From positions 1-64,000 of the forward strand of contig DDTN01000034.1 of assembly GCA_002344355.1 (NCBI GenBank): a stretch of 64,000 nucleotides of DNA, read 5' to 3'. Below are positions 24,153-33,384 of the stretch, in pieces. The DNA is from Proteobacteria bacterium UBA2363 (GTDB taxonomy: Bacteria; Pseudomonadota; Gammaproteobacteria; Xanthomonadales; UBA2363). The notes under the pieces are model-generated. The model did not search any database. It was not told where the DNA came from and worked only from the letters and a program-made list of their open reading frames with translations. The first letter of the stretch is position 1. Every line of letters begins with the position of its first letter. Both the position numbers and the translations under genes were made by a program.

Positions 24153-27100
24153 ATGGCCGACCAAATGGAAATCTCGAACGATCAGAAGCACCAGACCTAC
24201 CGTGCTCGTCCCGAGCCCGGCCAATTGGTCGAGGTTCGTCGGCGCCAGTGGGTCGTGGCAGATGTCGCCTCTTCGAAACTGGAGTCGGCTTCAATCTCGC
24301 AGAACTGCGTGACGCTGTCCTCTATCGACGAGGACGGTCTCGGCGAGGAGCTGGAAGTCATCTGGGAGATCGAACCCGGCGCACAAGTCATCGAGCGTGC
24401 GGGCCTGCCTTCCATTACCGGGCAAGACGACTCCGACACGCTCGAAGCCTTCCTGGATGCGGTGCGATGGGGCGCCGCCACCAATGCAGACCGAGGGTTT
24501 CTGCAGGCACCGTTCCGCAGTGGCGTCAGCATCGAGGACTTTCAGCTCGACCCTCTGGTACGCGCCATCGACATGGCCCGCGTCAACCTGCTCATCGCCG
24601 ACGACGTCGGCTTGGGCAAGACCATCGAGGCGGGGCTGGTGATCCAGGAGATGCTACTCCGGCACCGTGCCCGCACCGTCTTGATCATCTGTCCTGCATC
24701 CCTTCAGGAGAAATGGCGCACCGAGATGCTGGAGAAGTTCGGCCTCGACTTCCGCGTGGTCGACACTGCCTACATCAAGCAGTTGCGGCGCGAACGCGGC
24801 ATCCACGCCAACCCGTGGACATCCCATCCGCGCCTGATCGCCTCGATGGACTGGGTCAAGAGTGGCGAGGGGCTGCGCGCCATGCGCGATGTCCTACCGC
24901 CCCATGCCGGCCATCCGCGCAAGTTCGATCTACTTGTCGTCGACGAAGCGCACAACATCGCCCCCGCCGCCGGGGCTCACTACGCCCTCGAGAGTCAGCG
25001 GACCCGCTTCATCCGCGCGATCAGCCCGCATTTCCAGCATCGCCTGTTCCTGACGGCGACGCCGCACAACGGATACACCGAGTCGTTCACCTCACTGCTG
25101 GAGTTGCTGGACGACCAACGCTTCGCCCGCAACATCCTCCCCGACGAGAAGCAGTTGAGTCAGGTAATGATCCGTCGCCTGAAGAGCGATCTCGTCGATG
25201 CTGACGGCAAACCCCTGTATGCCCGGCGCAAGCTACAGGCGCTGACGGTTCCGTACACGGATGAGGAACGGGAGATCCATGAGAAGCTGAACGATTACTG
25301 TGCCAGCCGCGAAAAAGACGCGGAGAAGACCGGCAGCACATTCGGCACTTCGTTCGTCAATCAACTGCTCAAGAAGCGCCTCTTCTCGTCGCCCGCCGCG
25401 TTCGCTTCCACGCTCGAGAAGCACGTCGCCTCGCTGTCGAACGGCGCCAAGCCCAAGGGTCGAGATGCCATGGCCGAGCGCATCCTGCGCAAAGCCATCC
25501 TGAAAGCAGACGAGGATTACGCCAACGACCAGGAAGTCGAGAATGCTCAATCGGAGGCCGTCGAGGAGGCATCACGCCGTTCCCAACCGCTGACGCAAGA
25601 GCAACAACGGATGCTGGCCGACTTGAGGCAATGGGCGCAGCGCGCCAAGAACCAGACCGACTCCAAGGCCAGAGCCATCCTCGATTGGCTCTCAGCCAAT
25701 CTGAAACCGGGAGGTCAGTGGAACGATCGCCGGGTGATCCTGTTTACCGAATACCGCACCACCCACCAGTGTATGCACGAGATCCTCGCCAGCCATGGTT
25801 TCGGTGGCGAACGACTCGGTCTGCTCCACGGAGGACTCACTCAGGATGAGCGTGAGCCCATCAAGGCAGCCTTCCAGGCATCTCCCAAGGATTCCCCCGT
25901 CCGCATCCTGCTCGCCACGGATGCGGCCTCCGAAGGTATCGACCTGCAGAACCACTGCAATTGCCTCATCCACCTGGAGATCCCCTACAACCCCAACGTG
26001 ATGGAGCAGCGCAACGGGCGTATCGACCGTCACGGACAACGCGAGAAAGAGGTGCTGATCTGGCACCCCGTCGACGGCGGTGACAAAAGCCATGCATCGG
26101 TCGGTGGCCATGGTGACGACATTCTGCGTGCGCTGCGCAAACTTGAGTCGATGCGCGCCGACATGGGCAGCGTCAATCCGGTCATCGCGCCCCAGATGTC
26201 CGGGCTCATCGAAGGCTCGCTGAAGGATCTGGACACCCGCCTCGCGGAGGCCAAGATTGCCAAGGCCAGGCGCTTCGTGCGCGCCGAACGCGAGCTGAAA
26301 GAGCGCGTCGCCAAGCTCCATGAACGACTACTCGCCACCCAGCAGGATTTTCACCTCACGCCCGATCACATCCAGATGGCGGTGAAGACTGGTCTCGCGC
26401 TAGCGGGCCGCCCCCCATTGGAACCCGTCGCCCTCGCAGATGCACCCCAAGGCAGCGCATTCAGGATGCCACCCCTCTCGGGATCATGGGCGCGCTGTCT
26501 GGAGGGCCTGCGTCACCCGCATACCCAGCAGATACGCCCCATCACCTTCGACCACGCCGTGGCGAAGGGGCGTGACGATGTCGTTCTGGTCCACCTCAAC
26601 CATCGGCTGGTGCAGATGTGCCTGCGTCTGCTGCGCGCCGAGGTCTGGGCTCGAGATGACGTGAAGAAACTGCATCGCGTCACCGTGCGCTCGGTGCCGG
26701 ATGGCAGCATCGAAGGTCCGGCTGTGGTCGTCATCTCACGGCTGGTCGTCACCGGCGGCGACCATCATCGACTGCATGAGGAGCTGACCACCTCGGGCGG
26801 CTACTTGCGTGATCAGTCCTTCCGCCGCGAAGAGGGCGTCACCCGTCTGCAGCAGTGGCTGGACGACGCCAAGCCGGTCACCGCGGATGACGCGCTGTTC
26901 GATGCACTCCGGGTGCGCTTCGAACGCGCGCAACAAGCCATCCTGCAATCGGTGGACGCCCGTTCAAAGGACCGACTCAAGTTCCTGGCCAACACGCTGC
27001 AGTCTCGCAAACAGCAGGAACTCGACGACATCGGTACCGTGCTCGACGAGCTCGAGAAGGCGATCCAGAGCGAGCTGAAGAAAGATCGACAGCCAGAACA

Positions 27101-27293
27101 GCTCTCGCTATTCACCGAGGACGAGCGCACCCAGCTCAGGCGTGACACCGCCGCACTCGAAGCCCGTCTGGCGCGCATCCCGGTGGAGCGCGTCCAGGAA
27201 GTCGAAGCCATCGAAAGCCGCTACGCGAAGCTCGACGACCGTACCTTCCCAGTCGCGGTGATCTTCCTCGTGCCGGAGGGCAGTACGAGATGA
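24153..27293 (+). CDS. drmD: DISARM SNF2-like helicase DrmD
   Basis: A 1046-residue SNF2-type helicase that defines class 1 DISARM. The N-terminal part (PEPGQLVEVRRRQWVVADV) is a small beta domain. The helicase core has Walker A DDVGLGKTIEAGL (GLGKT 153-157), DEAH box VVDEAHN (264-267) and TATPHNGYTESF. An insertion rich in Glu/Lys follows (about 380-490). The second RecA half has VILFTEYRTTHQCM, LATDAASEGIDLQ and QRNGRIDRHGQ (about 585-632). The C-terminal 400 residues are helical. The ATG at 24153 is chosen; a second Met follows at 24165. It overlaps the next gene by ATGA. Confidence 0.93.
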   Translation: MADQMEISNDQKHQTYRARPEPGQLVEVRRRQWVVADVASSKLESASISQNCVTLSSIDEDGLGEELEVIWEIEPGAQVIERAGLPSITGQDDSDTLEAFLDAVRWGAATNADRGFLQAPFRSGVSIEDFQLDPLVRAIDMARVNLLIADDVGLGKTIEAGLVIQEMLLRHRARTVLIICPASLQEKWRTEMLEKFGLDFRVVDTAYIKQLRRERGIHANPWTSHPRLIASMDWVKSGEGLRAMRDVLPPHAGHPRKFDLLVVDEAHNIAPAAGAHYALESQRTRFIRAISPHFQHRLFLTATPHNGYTESFTSLLELLDDQRFARNILPDEKQLSQVMIRRLKSDLVDADGKPLYARRKLQALTVPYTDEEREIHEKLNDYCASREKDAEKTGSTFGTSFVNQLLKKRLFSSPAAFASTLEKHVASLSNGAKPKGRDAMAERILRKAILKADEDYANDQEVENAQSEAVEEASRRSQPLTQEQQRMLADLRQWAQRAKNQTDSKARAILDWLSANLKPGGQWNDRRVILFTEYRTTHQCMHEILASHGFGGERLGLLHGGLTQDEREPIKAAFQASPKDSPVRILLATDAASEGIDLQNHCNCLIHLEIPYNPNVMEQRNGRIDRHGQREKEVLIWHPVDGGDKSHASVGGHGDDILRALRKLESMRADMGSVNPVIAPQMSGLIEGSLKDLDTRLAEAKIAKARRFVRAERELKERVAKLHERLLATQQDFHLTPDHIQMAVKTGLALAGRPPLEPVALADAPQGSAFRMPPLSGSWARCLEGLRHPHTQQIRPITFDHAVAKGRDDVVLVHLNHRLVQMCLRLLRAEVWARDDVKKLHRVTVRSVPDGSIEGPAVVVISRLVVTGGDHHRLHEELTTSGGYLRDQSFRREEGVTRLQQWLDDAKPVTADDALFDALRVRFERAQQAILQSVDARSKDRLKFLANTLQSRKQQELDDIGTVLDELEKAIQSELKKDRQPEQLSLFTEDERTQLRRDTAALEARLARIPVERVQEVEAIESRYAKLDDRTFPVAVIFLVPEGSTR

Positions 27294-29311
27294 GTCGTGG
27301 GGTTCGATACTCTCTATCCGGTTTCGTCATTGCCGATGATTCCCAATTACTGGGAGAGCTCACTGACTCGGTCAGTTCGACCGGCGTCCAGAGTACACGC
27401 ACGACCCAAATCGAGACGTGGAAGCTTCAGATCGCGCTTCTGAAACGTTGCGCACAGGAGCTGATGGAACGGCACGAGTCGGCCAGATGCTGGCATTTGA
27501 TCCTCGAATATGAGCTGCCGCGTCGGCAGAAGCGCCCCGACGCCGTTTTGCTCGCCGACGATGTGATCCTGGTGGTGGAGTTCAAGGTCGGGGCCACGGT
27601 TCACGACGCGTCGTCTCGCTGGCAGGTGGAAGACTATTGCTTGAACCTCCGTGACTTCCACGGCGGTAGCGCTGGGCACACGATCGTGCCGGTACTCTGT
27701 TCCACGGCCGCGCCAAGTGTCGTGGGCTCGCCCCTGGTTTCACGTTCGCATGTCTCACCGATACGGTTCGCGAATGCTGAAGACCTGTCTTCCGTACTGC
27801 TCGCTGCTTTCAAGGGTCTGCACGTTCCCGGCGGCTCGCCCATCGATGCCAACGCCTGGGTCGACGCACCATACCGCCCCACGCTGTCGGTCATCGAGGC
27901 CGCCGAACGCCTCTACGAGAACCACGACGTTCGCGAGATCAGCCACAGCTACGCCAGCAACCTGGACGCGACGACGGACATGCTGGCGGAGGTGATTCGG
28001 GAAGCGCGAGCGCAGAACCGGCGCTACGTGTGCTTCGTCACCGGTGTGCCGGGCGCTGGCAAGACGCTGACGGGGCTCAATGTCGTTCATGACCCTTCGC
28101 TGCGCGCAGAAGGTGGCCCATCGGGCATCTTTTTGTCCGGCAACGGCCCCCTGGTCAAAGTGGTGCGCGAAGCCTTGGTGTTAAGCCAACAGCGCTCCGG
28201 GCGTCGGCGCCAAGACAGCGCCCATGAAGTCTCGACCTTCATCCAGAACGTCCACCAGTTCCTGCGCTATCACCGTGAGCATCCCACGGCCTTGCCACAT
28301 GAGCATGTCGTCGTATTCGACGAAGCCCAGCGCGCCTGGGACCGTGAGCAGATGCAACGCAAGCAAGGGGTGGATAGTTCGGAGGCCGCCGAACTCTTCG
28401 ACGTGATGGATCGCCTGGACGGATGGGCCGTGATCATCGCGCTCGTCGGTGGCGGCCAAGAGATCTTTCTCGGCGAGGCCGGGTTGGAGGAATGGGGGCG
28501 AGCCGTTGCTGTTCGCTCCCATTGGCGCGTCGTCGCTTCTCCCGAAGTCGTCTCCGGCGGCGCCAGTGTCTCCGGACACCGCCTGTTCGCCGATGGCGTT
28601 CCTCCCGGTATCGAGTTCAGGCCGGAGCCCCTGGCGCATCTGAATGTCGGCGTGCGGAGCTTTCGAGCTCAACGACTTGCTGAGTGGGTCGACGCAGTGC
28701 TCACCCTCAACACCGAACGTGCTCGCTCACTCGTGCCTGATCACCGGGAGTTCCCACTCCACTTCACTCGCGAGCTCGACATTGCCAAGGCCTGGTTGCG
28801 AGCCAGGAGTAAGCCGGGTAACGGCCAGCGAGCCGGCTTGATCGCCACCTCAGAGGATCAACGCCTGCGCGCCTATGGTCTCGAGCGCGCCAGCGCCTTC
28901 CGCCTGAACTACTCATTCGAGAAGTGGTTCTTGATGCCACCCGCGGATGTCCGTTCGAGCCACGCGCTCGAAGTGGCGGCGTCGGAGTTCGAATGCCAAG
29001 GGCTCGAGCTCGACTGGGTGGGACTGTGCTGGGGCGGCGATCTGACCCCATCCAATCCGGGTGGCTGGGAATACCGCAAGTTTCGTGGCAGTGCTTGGAA
29101 TCAGGTGCGCGGCGATGGGGAGCGCGCCTATGTACGAAATCGCTATCGCGTCCTGCTCACCCGAGCACGACTCGGCATGGTCATCTGGATTCCCCGAGGA
29201 AGAGCAGACGACACGACCCTCGACCCGGCCAGATTCGACCGTATTGCGCAGCTGCTACAGGCGGCCGGCGTACCCGAGCTTCAACAAGAATTCGAAGGAG
29301 CTCAGGCATGA
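27290..29311 (+). CDS. DUF2075 helicase with N-terminal PD-(D/E)XK domain
   Basis: A 673-residue protein between drmD and drmMI, overlapping both by ATGA. Residues about 40-130 form a nuclease-like domain (RRQKRPDAVLLADDVILVVEFKVG; Asp84, Glu97, Lys99). The DUF2075 helicase part follows: Walker A VTGVPGAGKTLTGLN (252-259), Walker B VVVFDEAQRAWDRE (DEAQ 344-347), a motif III-like ALVGGGQEIFLGEAGLEEW, and late motifs including YRVLLTRARLGMVIWIP near the end. DUF2075 proteins are superfamily 1 helicases often seen in defence islands. It is not one of the five named class 1 DISARM genes; its role here is inferred from tight coupling. Confidence 0.85.
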   Translation: MSRGVRYSLSGFVIADDSQLLGELTDSVSSTGVQSTRTTQIETWKLQIALLKRCAQELMERHESARCWHLILEYELPRRQKRPDAVLLADDVILVVEFKVGATVHDASSRWQVEDYCLNLRDFHGGSAGHTIVPVLCSTAAPSVVGSPLVSRSHVSPIRFANAEDLSSVLLAAFKGLHVPGGSPIDANAWVDAPYRPTLSVIEAAERLYENHDVREISHSYASNLDATTDMLAEVIREARAQNRRYVCFVTGVPGAGKTLTGLNVVHDPSLRAEGGPSGIFLSGNGPLVKVVREALVLSQQRSGRRRQDSAHEVSTFIQNVHQFLRYHREHPTALPHEHVVVFDEAQRAWDREQMQRKQGVDSSEAAELFDVMDRLDGWAVIIALVGGGQEIFLGEAGLEEWGRAVAVRSHWRVVASPEVVSGGASVSGHRLFADGVPPGIEFRPEPLAHLNVGVRSFRAQRLAEWVDAVLTLNTERARSLVPDHREFPLHFTRELDIAKAWLRARSKPGNGQRAGLIATSEDQRLRAYGLERASAFRLNYSFEKWFLMPPADVRSSHALEVAASEFECQGLELDWVGLCWGGDLTPSNPGGWEYRKFRGSAWNQVRGDGERAYVRNRYRVLLTRARLGMVIWIPRGRADDTTLDPARFDRIAQLLQAAGVPELQQEFEGAQA

Positions 29312-32300
29312 GCCAATACGACCATCACCACGACTGGCTCGCACTCATCGAGATTTCCGGCCCCTTCCTCGCCGTTCCGGTTCTGAAAGAAGCGTTTCCG
29401 CAGGGCTTGGAGGAACTCGACGGGGTCAAGCGCAAACGACTGCGCCAGGCTTACGAGGAATGGCGCGAGGCCTTGGAGACGGACGACCCGCAGTTCAACG
29501 AACTGCACGCCGCCTGGATCGACGAGGTGCTGGCTCGCGGCCTGGAGCTGGACGAGGATGGCAAGGGCGACGTCTTGAAGCGCGCCGACTGGTGTGCGGC
29601 CAGCCTGAATGTCACCCTGCCTGAGCATGGCGTGACGCTGTCTCCAGACCTTATGGTCATCGACGAGCAACGGGCCAATAAGCCGCTGCTGCTCATCCAC
29701 ACCTACGACCAGGACGTCGACCTTGATGCAACGCTGAAGTTGGACGGATGGGCCGCCACACCGGCCGATCGCATGGTCCAACTCTGCCGTGCCACCGGCT
29801 GTCGTCTCGGTCTGGTCACCAACGGCGAACGCTGGATGCTGATCGACGCTCCGATCGGCGCCGTCACCACCTTCGCCAGTTGGTACGCCCGCATCTGGAC
29901 CCAAGAGCCCGTCACCCTGCAGGCCTTCGTGCATCTGCTAGGCATTCGTCGCTTCTTCGTCGATGAATCCGAGCAATTGCCGGCGCTATTCGACCGCTCG
30001 CTGAAGTACCAGGACGAGGTCACCGACGCCCTCGGCGAGCAGGTGCGGCGCGCCGTCGAAGTGCTGATCCAGGCGCTCGACAAGGCCGACCAGGACCGCG
30101 ATCGCGAGTTGCTGCGCGACGTGAAGGAGCCCGTGCTCTACGAGGCCGCGCTGACGGTGATGATGCGGCTGGTGTTCCTGCTCTCCGCCGAGGAGCGTGG
30201 CTTGCTGTTGCTCGGCGATGAACGCTACGAGGCCAACTACGCGCTCTCGACCTTGCGCATGCAATTGCGCAAGGAATCCGAGGAGATCCTCGAACGTCGC
30301 TGGGATGCCTGGTCGCGCCTGCTGGCCATCTTCCGCGCCGTATTTGGTGGCATCGAGCATGAGAACCTGCGCCTGCCCGCACTGGGTGGCTCGCTGTTCG
30401 ACCCGGATCGCTTTCCATTCCTCGAGGGCCGCGCCAAGGACTCCGACTGGCGCACTGACATCGCCAAGCCGCTGCCGATCGACAACCGCACCGTGCTGCT
30501 GTTGCTCGAGGCCATTCAGCAGTTCCAGGGGCGGACGCTTTCCTACCGCGCACTGGACGTCGAACAGATCGGCTACGTCTACGAGGGCCTGCTGGAACGC
30601 ACCGTCAAGCGCACCACCGAGGTCACGCTGGAACTGGATGGCACCAAGAACGCCAAGGCGCCCTGGGTCAAGTTGGCCGAACTGGAATCCGCCCGCCTCG
30701 ACGGCGCCGAATGCCTTGCCCAACTGCTCCAGGAGCGTTCCGGCAGTTCCGCCAGCCGTGTGCGCCACGATCTGGCCAAGCCAGTCGACGACACCCTTGC
30801 CGACCGTCTGCTGGCCGCCTGCCATGGGGACACCAACCTCCGTAATCGCATCAGGCCTTTTGCCCACCTCGTGCGCACCGATCCATGGGGCTACCCGCTG
30901 ATCTACCCCGCCGGGGCCTTCATCGTCACCACCGGCTCCGACCGGCGCGAGACCGGCACCCACTACACGCCGAAATCGCTCACCGAGGCCATCGTCACCG
31001 AGACTCTGACGCCGATCGCCTACGTGGGACCGGCAGAAGGCACCCCGCGTGAGCAGTGGGTGTTGAAGTCACCCGCCGAACTGCTGGACCTGAAGATCTG
31101 CGACCCGGCCATGGGGTCAGGGGCGTTCCTGGTGCAGGCCTGCCGCTGGCTGGCTGATCGCCTGGTCGAGGCCTGGTCACAGGCCGAAGGCAGTGGAAAG
31201 ACAGTGAGCGTGGATGGCGAGGTGCTGGATGCGCCCGACACCAAGGAGCCTCTGCCTCGCGACACCGAGGCCCGCACCGTGATCGCCCGCCGTCTCATCG
31301 CCGAGCGCTGCCTCTACGGCGTGGACCTGAATCCCCTGGCGGTCGAACTCGCCAAGCTCTCCATCTGGCTGGTGACGCTGGCCAAGGGACGCCCGTTCGG
31401 CTTCCTCGATCACAACCTGCGCTGTGGCGATAGCCTGCTCGGCATCCATCGTCTGGATCAGCTCACCGAGCTCTCGATGGTGCCGACCGGGAAAGGCCAG
31501 CAACGCTTGTTCGGGCAGAACATCGAGCAGGCGGTTCGCGAGGCGATCGAGTTGCGGCAACAGTTGCGTGCGATGCCAATACGCGACATTCATGACGTCG
31601 AAGCCATGGCACGACTGGATGCCGATGCACGCGAAAAGCTCGAGGTGCCGGAGCGTATCGCCGATGCGTTCGTCGCCGAGGTCCTTTCCTCGGGAGGGAA
31701 TGCGAACGCTCTGTCCAGTGCCGTCGGCGCGCTCGCGATTCAAGCCGGGCAGGCCGTCGAAGGTAAGCGCGACGCGATAGAAGCCATGATTCGGCGAGCA
31801 CGCGACGCATTGAGTGCCGATCTCCCGCATGAAAAGACAAGACGTTCGCCGTTCCATTGGCCGCTGGAATTTCCCGAGGCCTTTGCCAGATCGCCCTCCG
31901 GATTCGATGCACTCGTCGGTAACCCACCGTTCCTGGGTAATCGTCTCTGGAAAGGCGCCATGGGTGAAAAGCTGCAGTGGCAGTGCGAGATGGTGCTGGG
32001 TACATCTCCGGGCAAAATCGACTTATGCGTTGTCTTCCATCGTCGCGCCGTCGACCTGCTGCGAACCGATGGTTGTTATGGGCTGCTCGCAACCAGCAAC
32101 ATCGCCGAGGGCAGTGCCATCGAGGTCGGCCTCGGCGTGGTGGTCCAGAACGGCACGATCCATTTCGCTAAGAAAGGCATGCCTTGGCCAGGAACCGCCG
32201 CTGTCGTCGTTGCCGTCGTCGGTTTCATCAAAGGCGAATGGCGAGCCGAGTGCGATGCAGATGGCCGGAAGTGTGCTCGCATCGGACCGAGGTTGGAGCC

Positions 32301-33384
32301 GGAAGCCTCGGATGTCTGGGCCCCACAAACCTTGCCGGATGCACTCTTTGCTTTCGAAGGTGTAAACAACAGCAAAGGTCTGGCATTCGTCATCACGCCG
32401 GACAGCCCATGGTACGAGCGGCTCCAGAATGAGCCGGACAGCCTGCTCCGTCCTTACATCACTGGTGACGACATCACGAGCTCGGCGCTCAATCGCATCG
32501 GTCGATGGGCGTTGGATATCGGTGATCGCAGTTTGAATGAGATCGCCAGATGCTGGCCGATCGCCCACCGCTTCATCGTCGAAGAAGTGCAGCCGACTCG
32601 CACGGTCGCCGCTCTCAAGAGCTACAAGGGGTTGATCGATCGTTGGTGGCAATTCTGGAACCACCGCGCCGACCTGATGCGACGCATACGGCAGCGCGAA
32701 ACGTTCATCGGCTACTCCAAGAACACAAAGTACCCGGTGGGCATGCTCGCTCCATCCGATTGGATCTATACGAACAAGGTACTTCTCATCGGAATGGAGC
32801 GGGAGGATCTCTATGCGATATCTCTTAGCACGAGCTTCCGTGTATGGCTCGAACGATTTAGTGGAGGAAAACTTGCGGCGGGACTAAACATCTCAGTTAG
32901 CGAAGCTGTTGCCAAGTACCCGGCTCCTGGCAGCCACGTGACACAAGCAGGCATTGATGCAGCAAAGCGTTTCAATGACTTGGCGGTCGCATTCAGCGCT
33001 GCGCACGAATTCGGGTTGACAGACGTCATGAACGCCATCCATACCCCTGGCGAGGAGGATGCAACGATCGCCGTGCTGCGGCAGTTACTGGTCGTGATCG
33101 ACAACGAGGTGACAGCGGCCTATGGGTGGGATGAGCTCGAGATCGTCTACGACTTCCGTGAGATCAATGGAGGCTCCGCCAATGACCCTTGGCGATGGTC
33201 ACTGTCGGAAGGCGTCACCGCCGACCTCCTTGGACGGCTGACCGCACTCAATCGTGAACGCTTCGAAGCAGCTGCGAGTAGCAGCGGCGGCGCGTCCACA
33301 ACAACAAAGTCCAAACGCGGACGCAGACCGAAGGCGGCCTCTCCCGCCACCCTCGACGGGCTGTTCGGTGAGGGAGAGCTATGA
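29308..33384 (+). CDS. drmMI: DISARM adenine-N6 methyltransferase DrmMI
   Basis: A 1358-residue class-1 DISARM methyltransferase, PglX/Eco57I-like. An N-terminal region (about 1-560) includes a nuclease-like or accessory fold (GWAATPADRMVQLCRATGCRL). Motif I is KICDPAMGSGAFLVQACRW (from 599) and motif IV is VGNPPFLGNRLWK (872). A target-recognition-like region fills about 1050-1260. The C-terminal tail is Lys/Arg-rich (TTKSKRGRRPKAA). AAGGAG precedes the ATG by eight bases. It should methylate adenine of self DNA so that the drm helicases spare it. It overlaps both neighbours by 4 nt. The sequence cannot give the target motif. Confidence 0.93.
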   Translation: MSQYDHHHDWLALIEISGPFLAVPVLKEAFPQGLEELDGVKRKRLRQAYEEWREALETDDPQFNELHAAWIDEVLARGLELDEDGKGDVLKRADWCAASLNVTLPEHGVTLSPDLMVIDEQRANKPLLLIHTYDQDVDLDATLKLDGWAATPADRMVQLCRATGCRLGLVTNGERWMLIDAPIGAVTTFASWYARIWTQEPVTLQAFVHLLGIRRFFVDESEQLPALFDRSLKYQDEVTDALGEQVRRAVEVLIQALDKADQDRDRELLRDVKEPVLYEAALTVMMRLVFLLSAEERGLLLLGDERYEANYALSTLRMQLRKESEEILERRWDAWSRLLAIFRAVFGGIEHENLRLPALGGSLFDPDRFPFLEGRAKDSDWRTDIAKPLPIDNRTVLLLLEAIQQFQGRTLSYRALDVEQIGYVYEGLLERTVKRTTEVTLELDGTKNAKAPWVKLAELESARLDGAECLAQLLQERSGSSASRVRHDLAKPVDDTLADRLLAACHGDTNLRNRIRPFAHLVRTDPWGYPLIYPAGAFIVTTGSDRRETGTHYTPKSLTEAIVTETLTPIAYVGPAEGTPREQWVLKSPAELLDLKICDPAMGSGAFLVQACRWLADRLVEAWSQAEGSGKTVSVDGEVLDAPDTKEPLPRDTEARTVIARRLIAERCLYGVDLNPLAVELAKLSIWLVTLAKGRPFGFLDHNLRCGDSLLGIHRLDQLTELSMVPTGKGQQRLFGQNIEQAVREAIELRQQLRAMPIRDIHDVEAMARLDADAREKLEVPERIADAFVAEVLSSGGNANALSSAVGALAIQAGQAVEGKRDAIEAMIRRARDALSADLPHEKTRRSPFHWPLEFPEAFARSPSGFDALVGNPPFLGNRLWKGAMGEKLQWQCEMVLGTSPGKIDLCVVFHRRAVDLLRTDGCYGLLATSNIAEGSAIEVGLGVVVQNGTIHFAKKGMPWPGTAAVVVAVVGFIKGEWRAECDADGRKCARIGPRLEPEASDVWAPQTLPDALFAFEGVNNSKGLAFVITPDSPWYERLQNEPDSLLRPYITGDDITSSALNRIGRWALDIGDRSLNEIARCWPIAHRFIVEEVQPTRTVAALKSYKGLIDRWWQFWNHRADLMRRIRQRETFIGYSKNTKYPVGMLAPSDWIYTNKVLLIGMEREDLYAISLSTSFRVWLERFSGGKLAAGLNISVSEAVAKYPAPGSHVTQAGIDAAKRFNDLAVAFSAAHEFGLTDVMNAIHTPGEEDATIAVLRQLLVVIDNEVTAAYGWDELEIVYDFREINGGSANDPWRWSLSEGVTADLLGRLTALNRERFEAAASSSGGASTTTKSKRGRRPKAASPATLDGLFGEGEL

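Noticed and set aside
29308..33384. PglX of a BREX system
   Set aside because: The neighbours are drmD, drmA, drmB and drmC; no brxC, pglZ or brxL-like genes are present.
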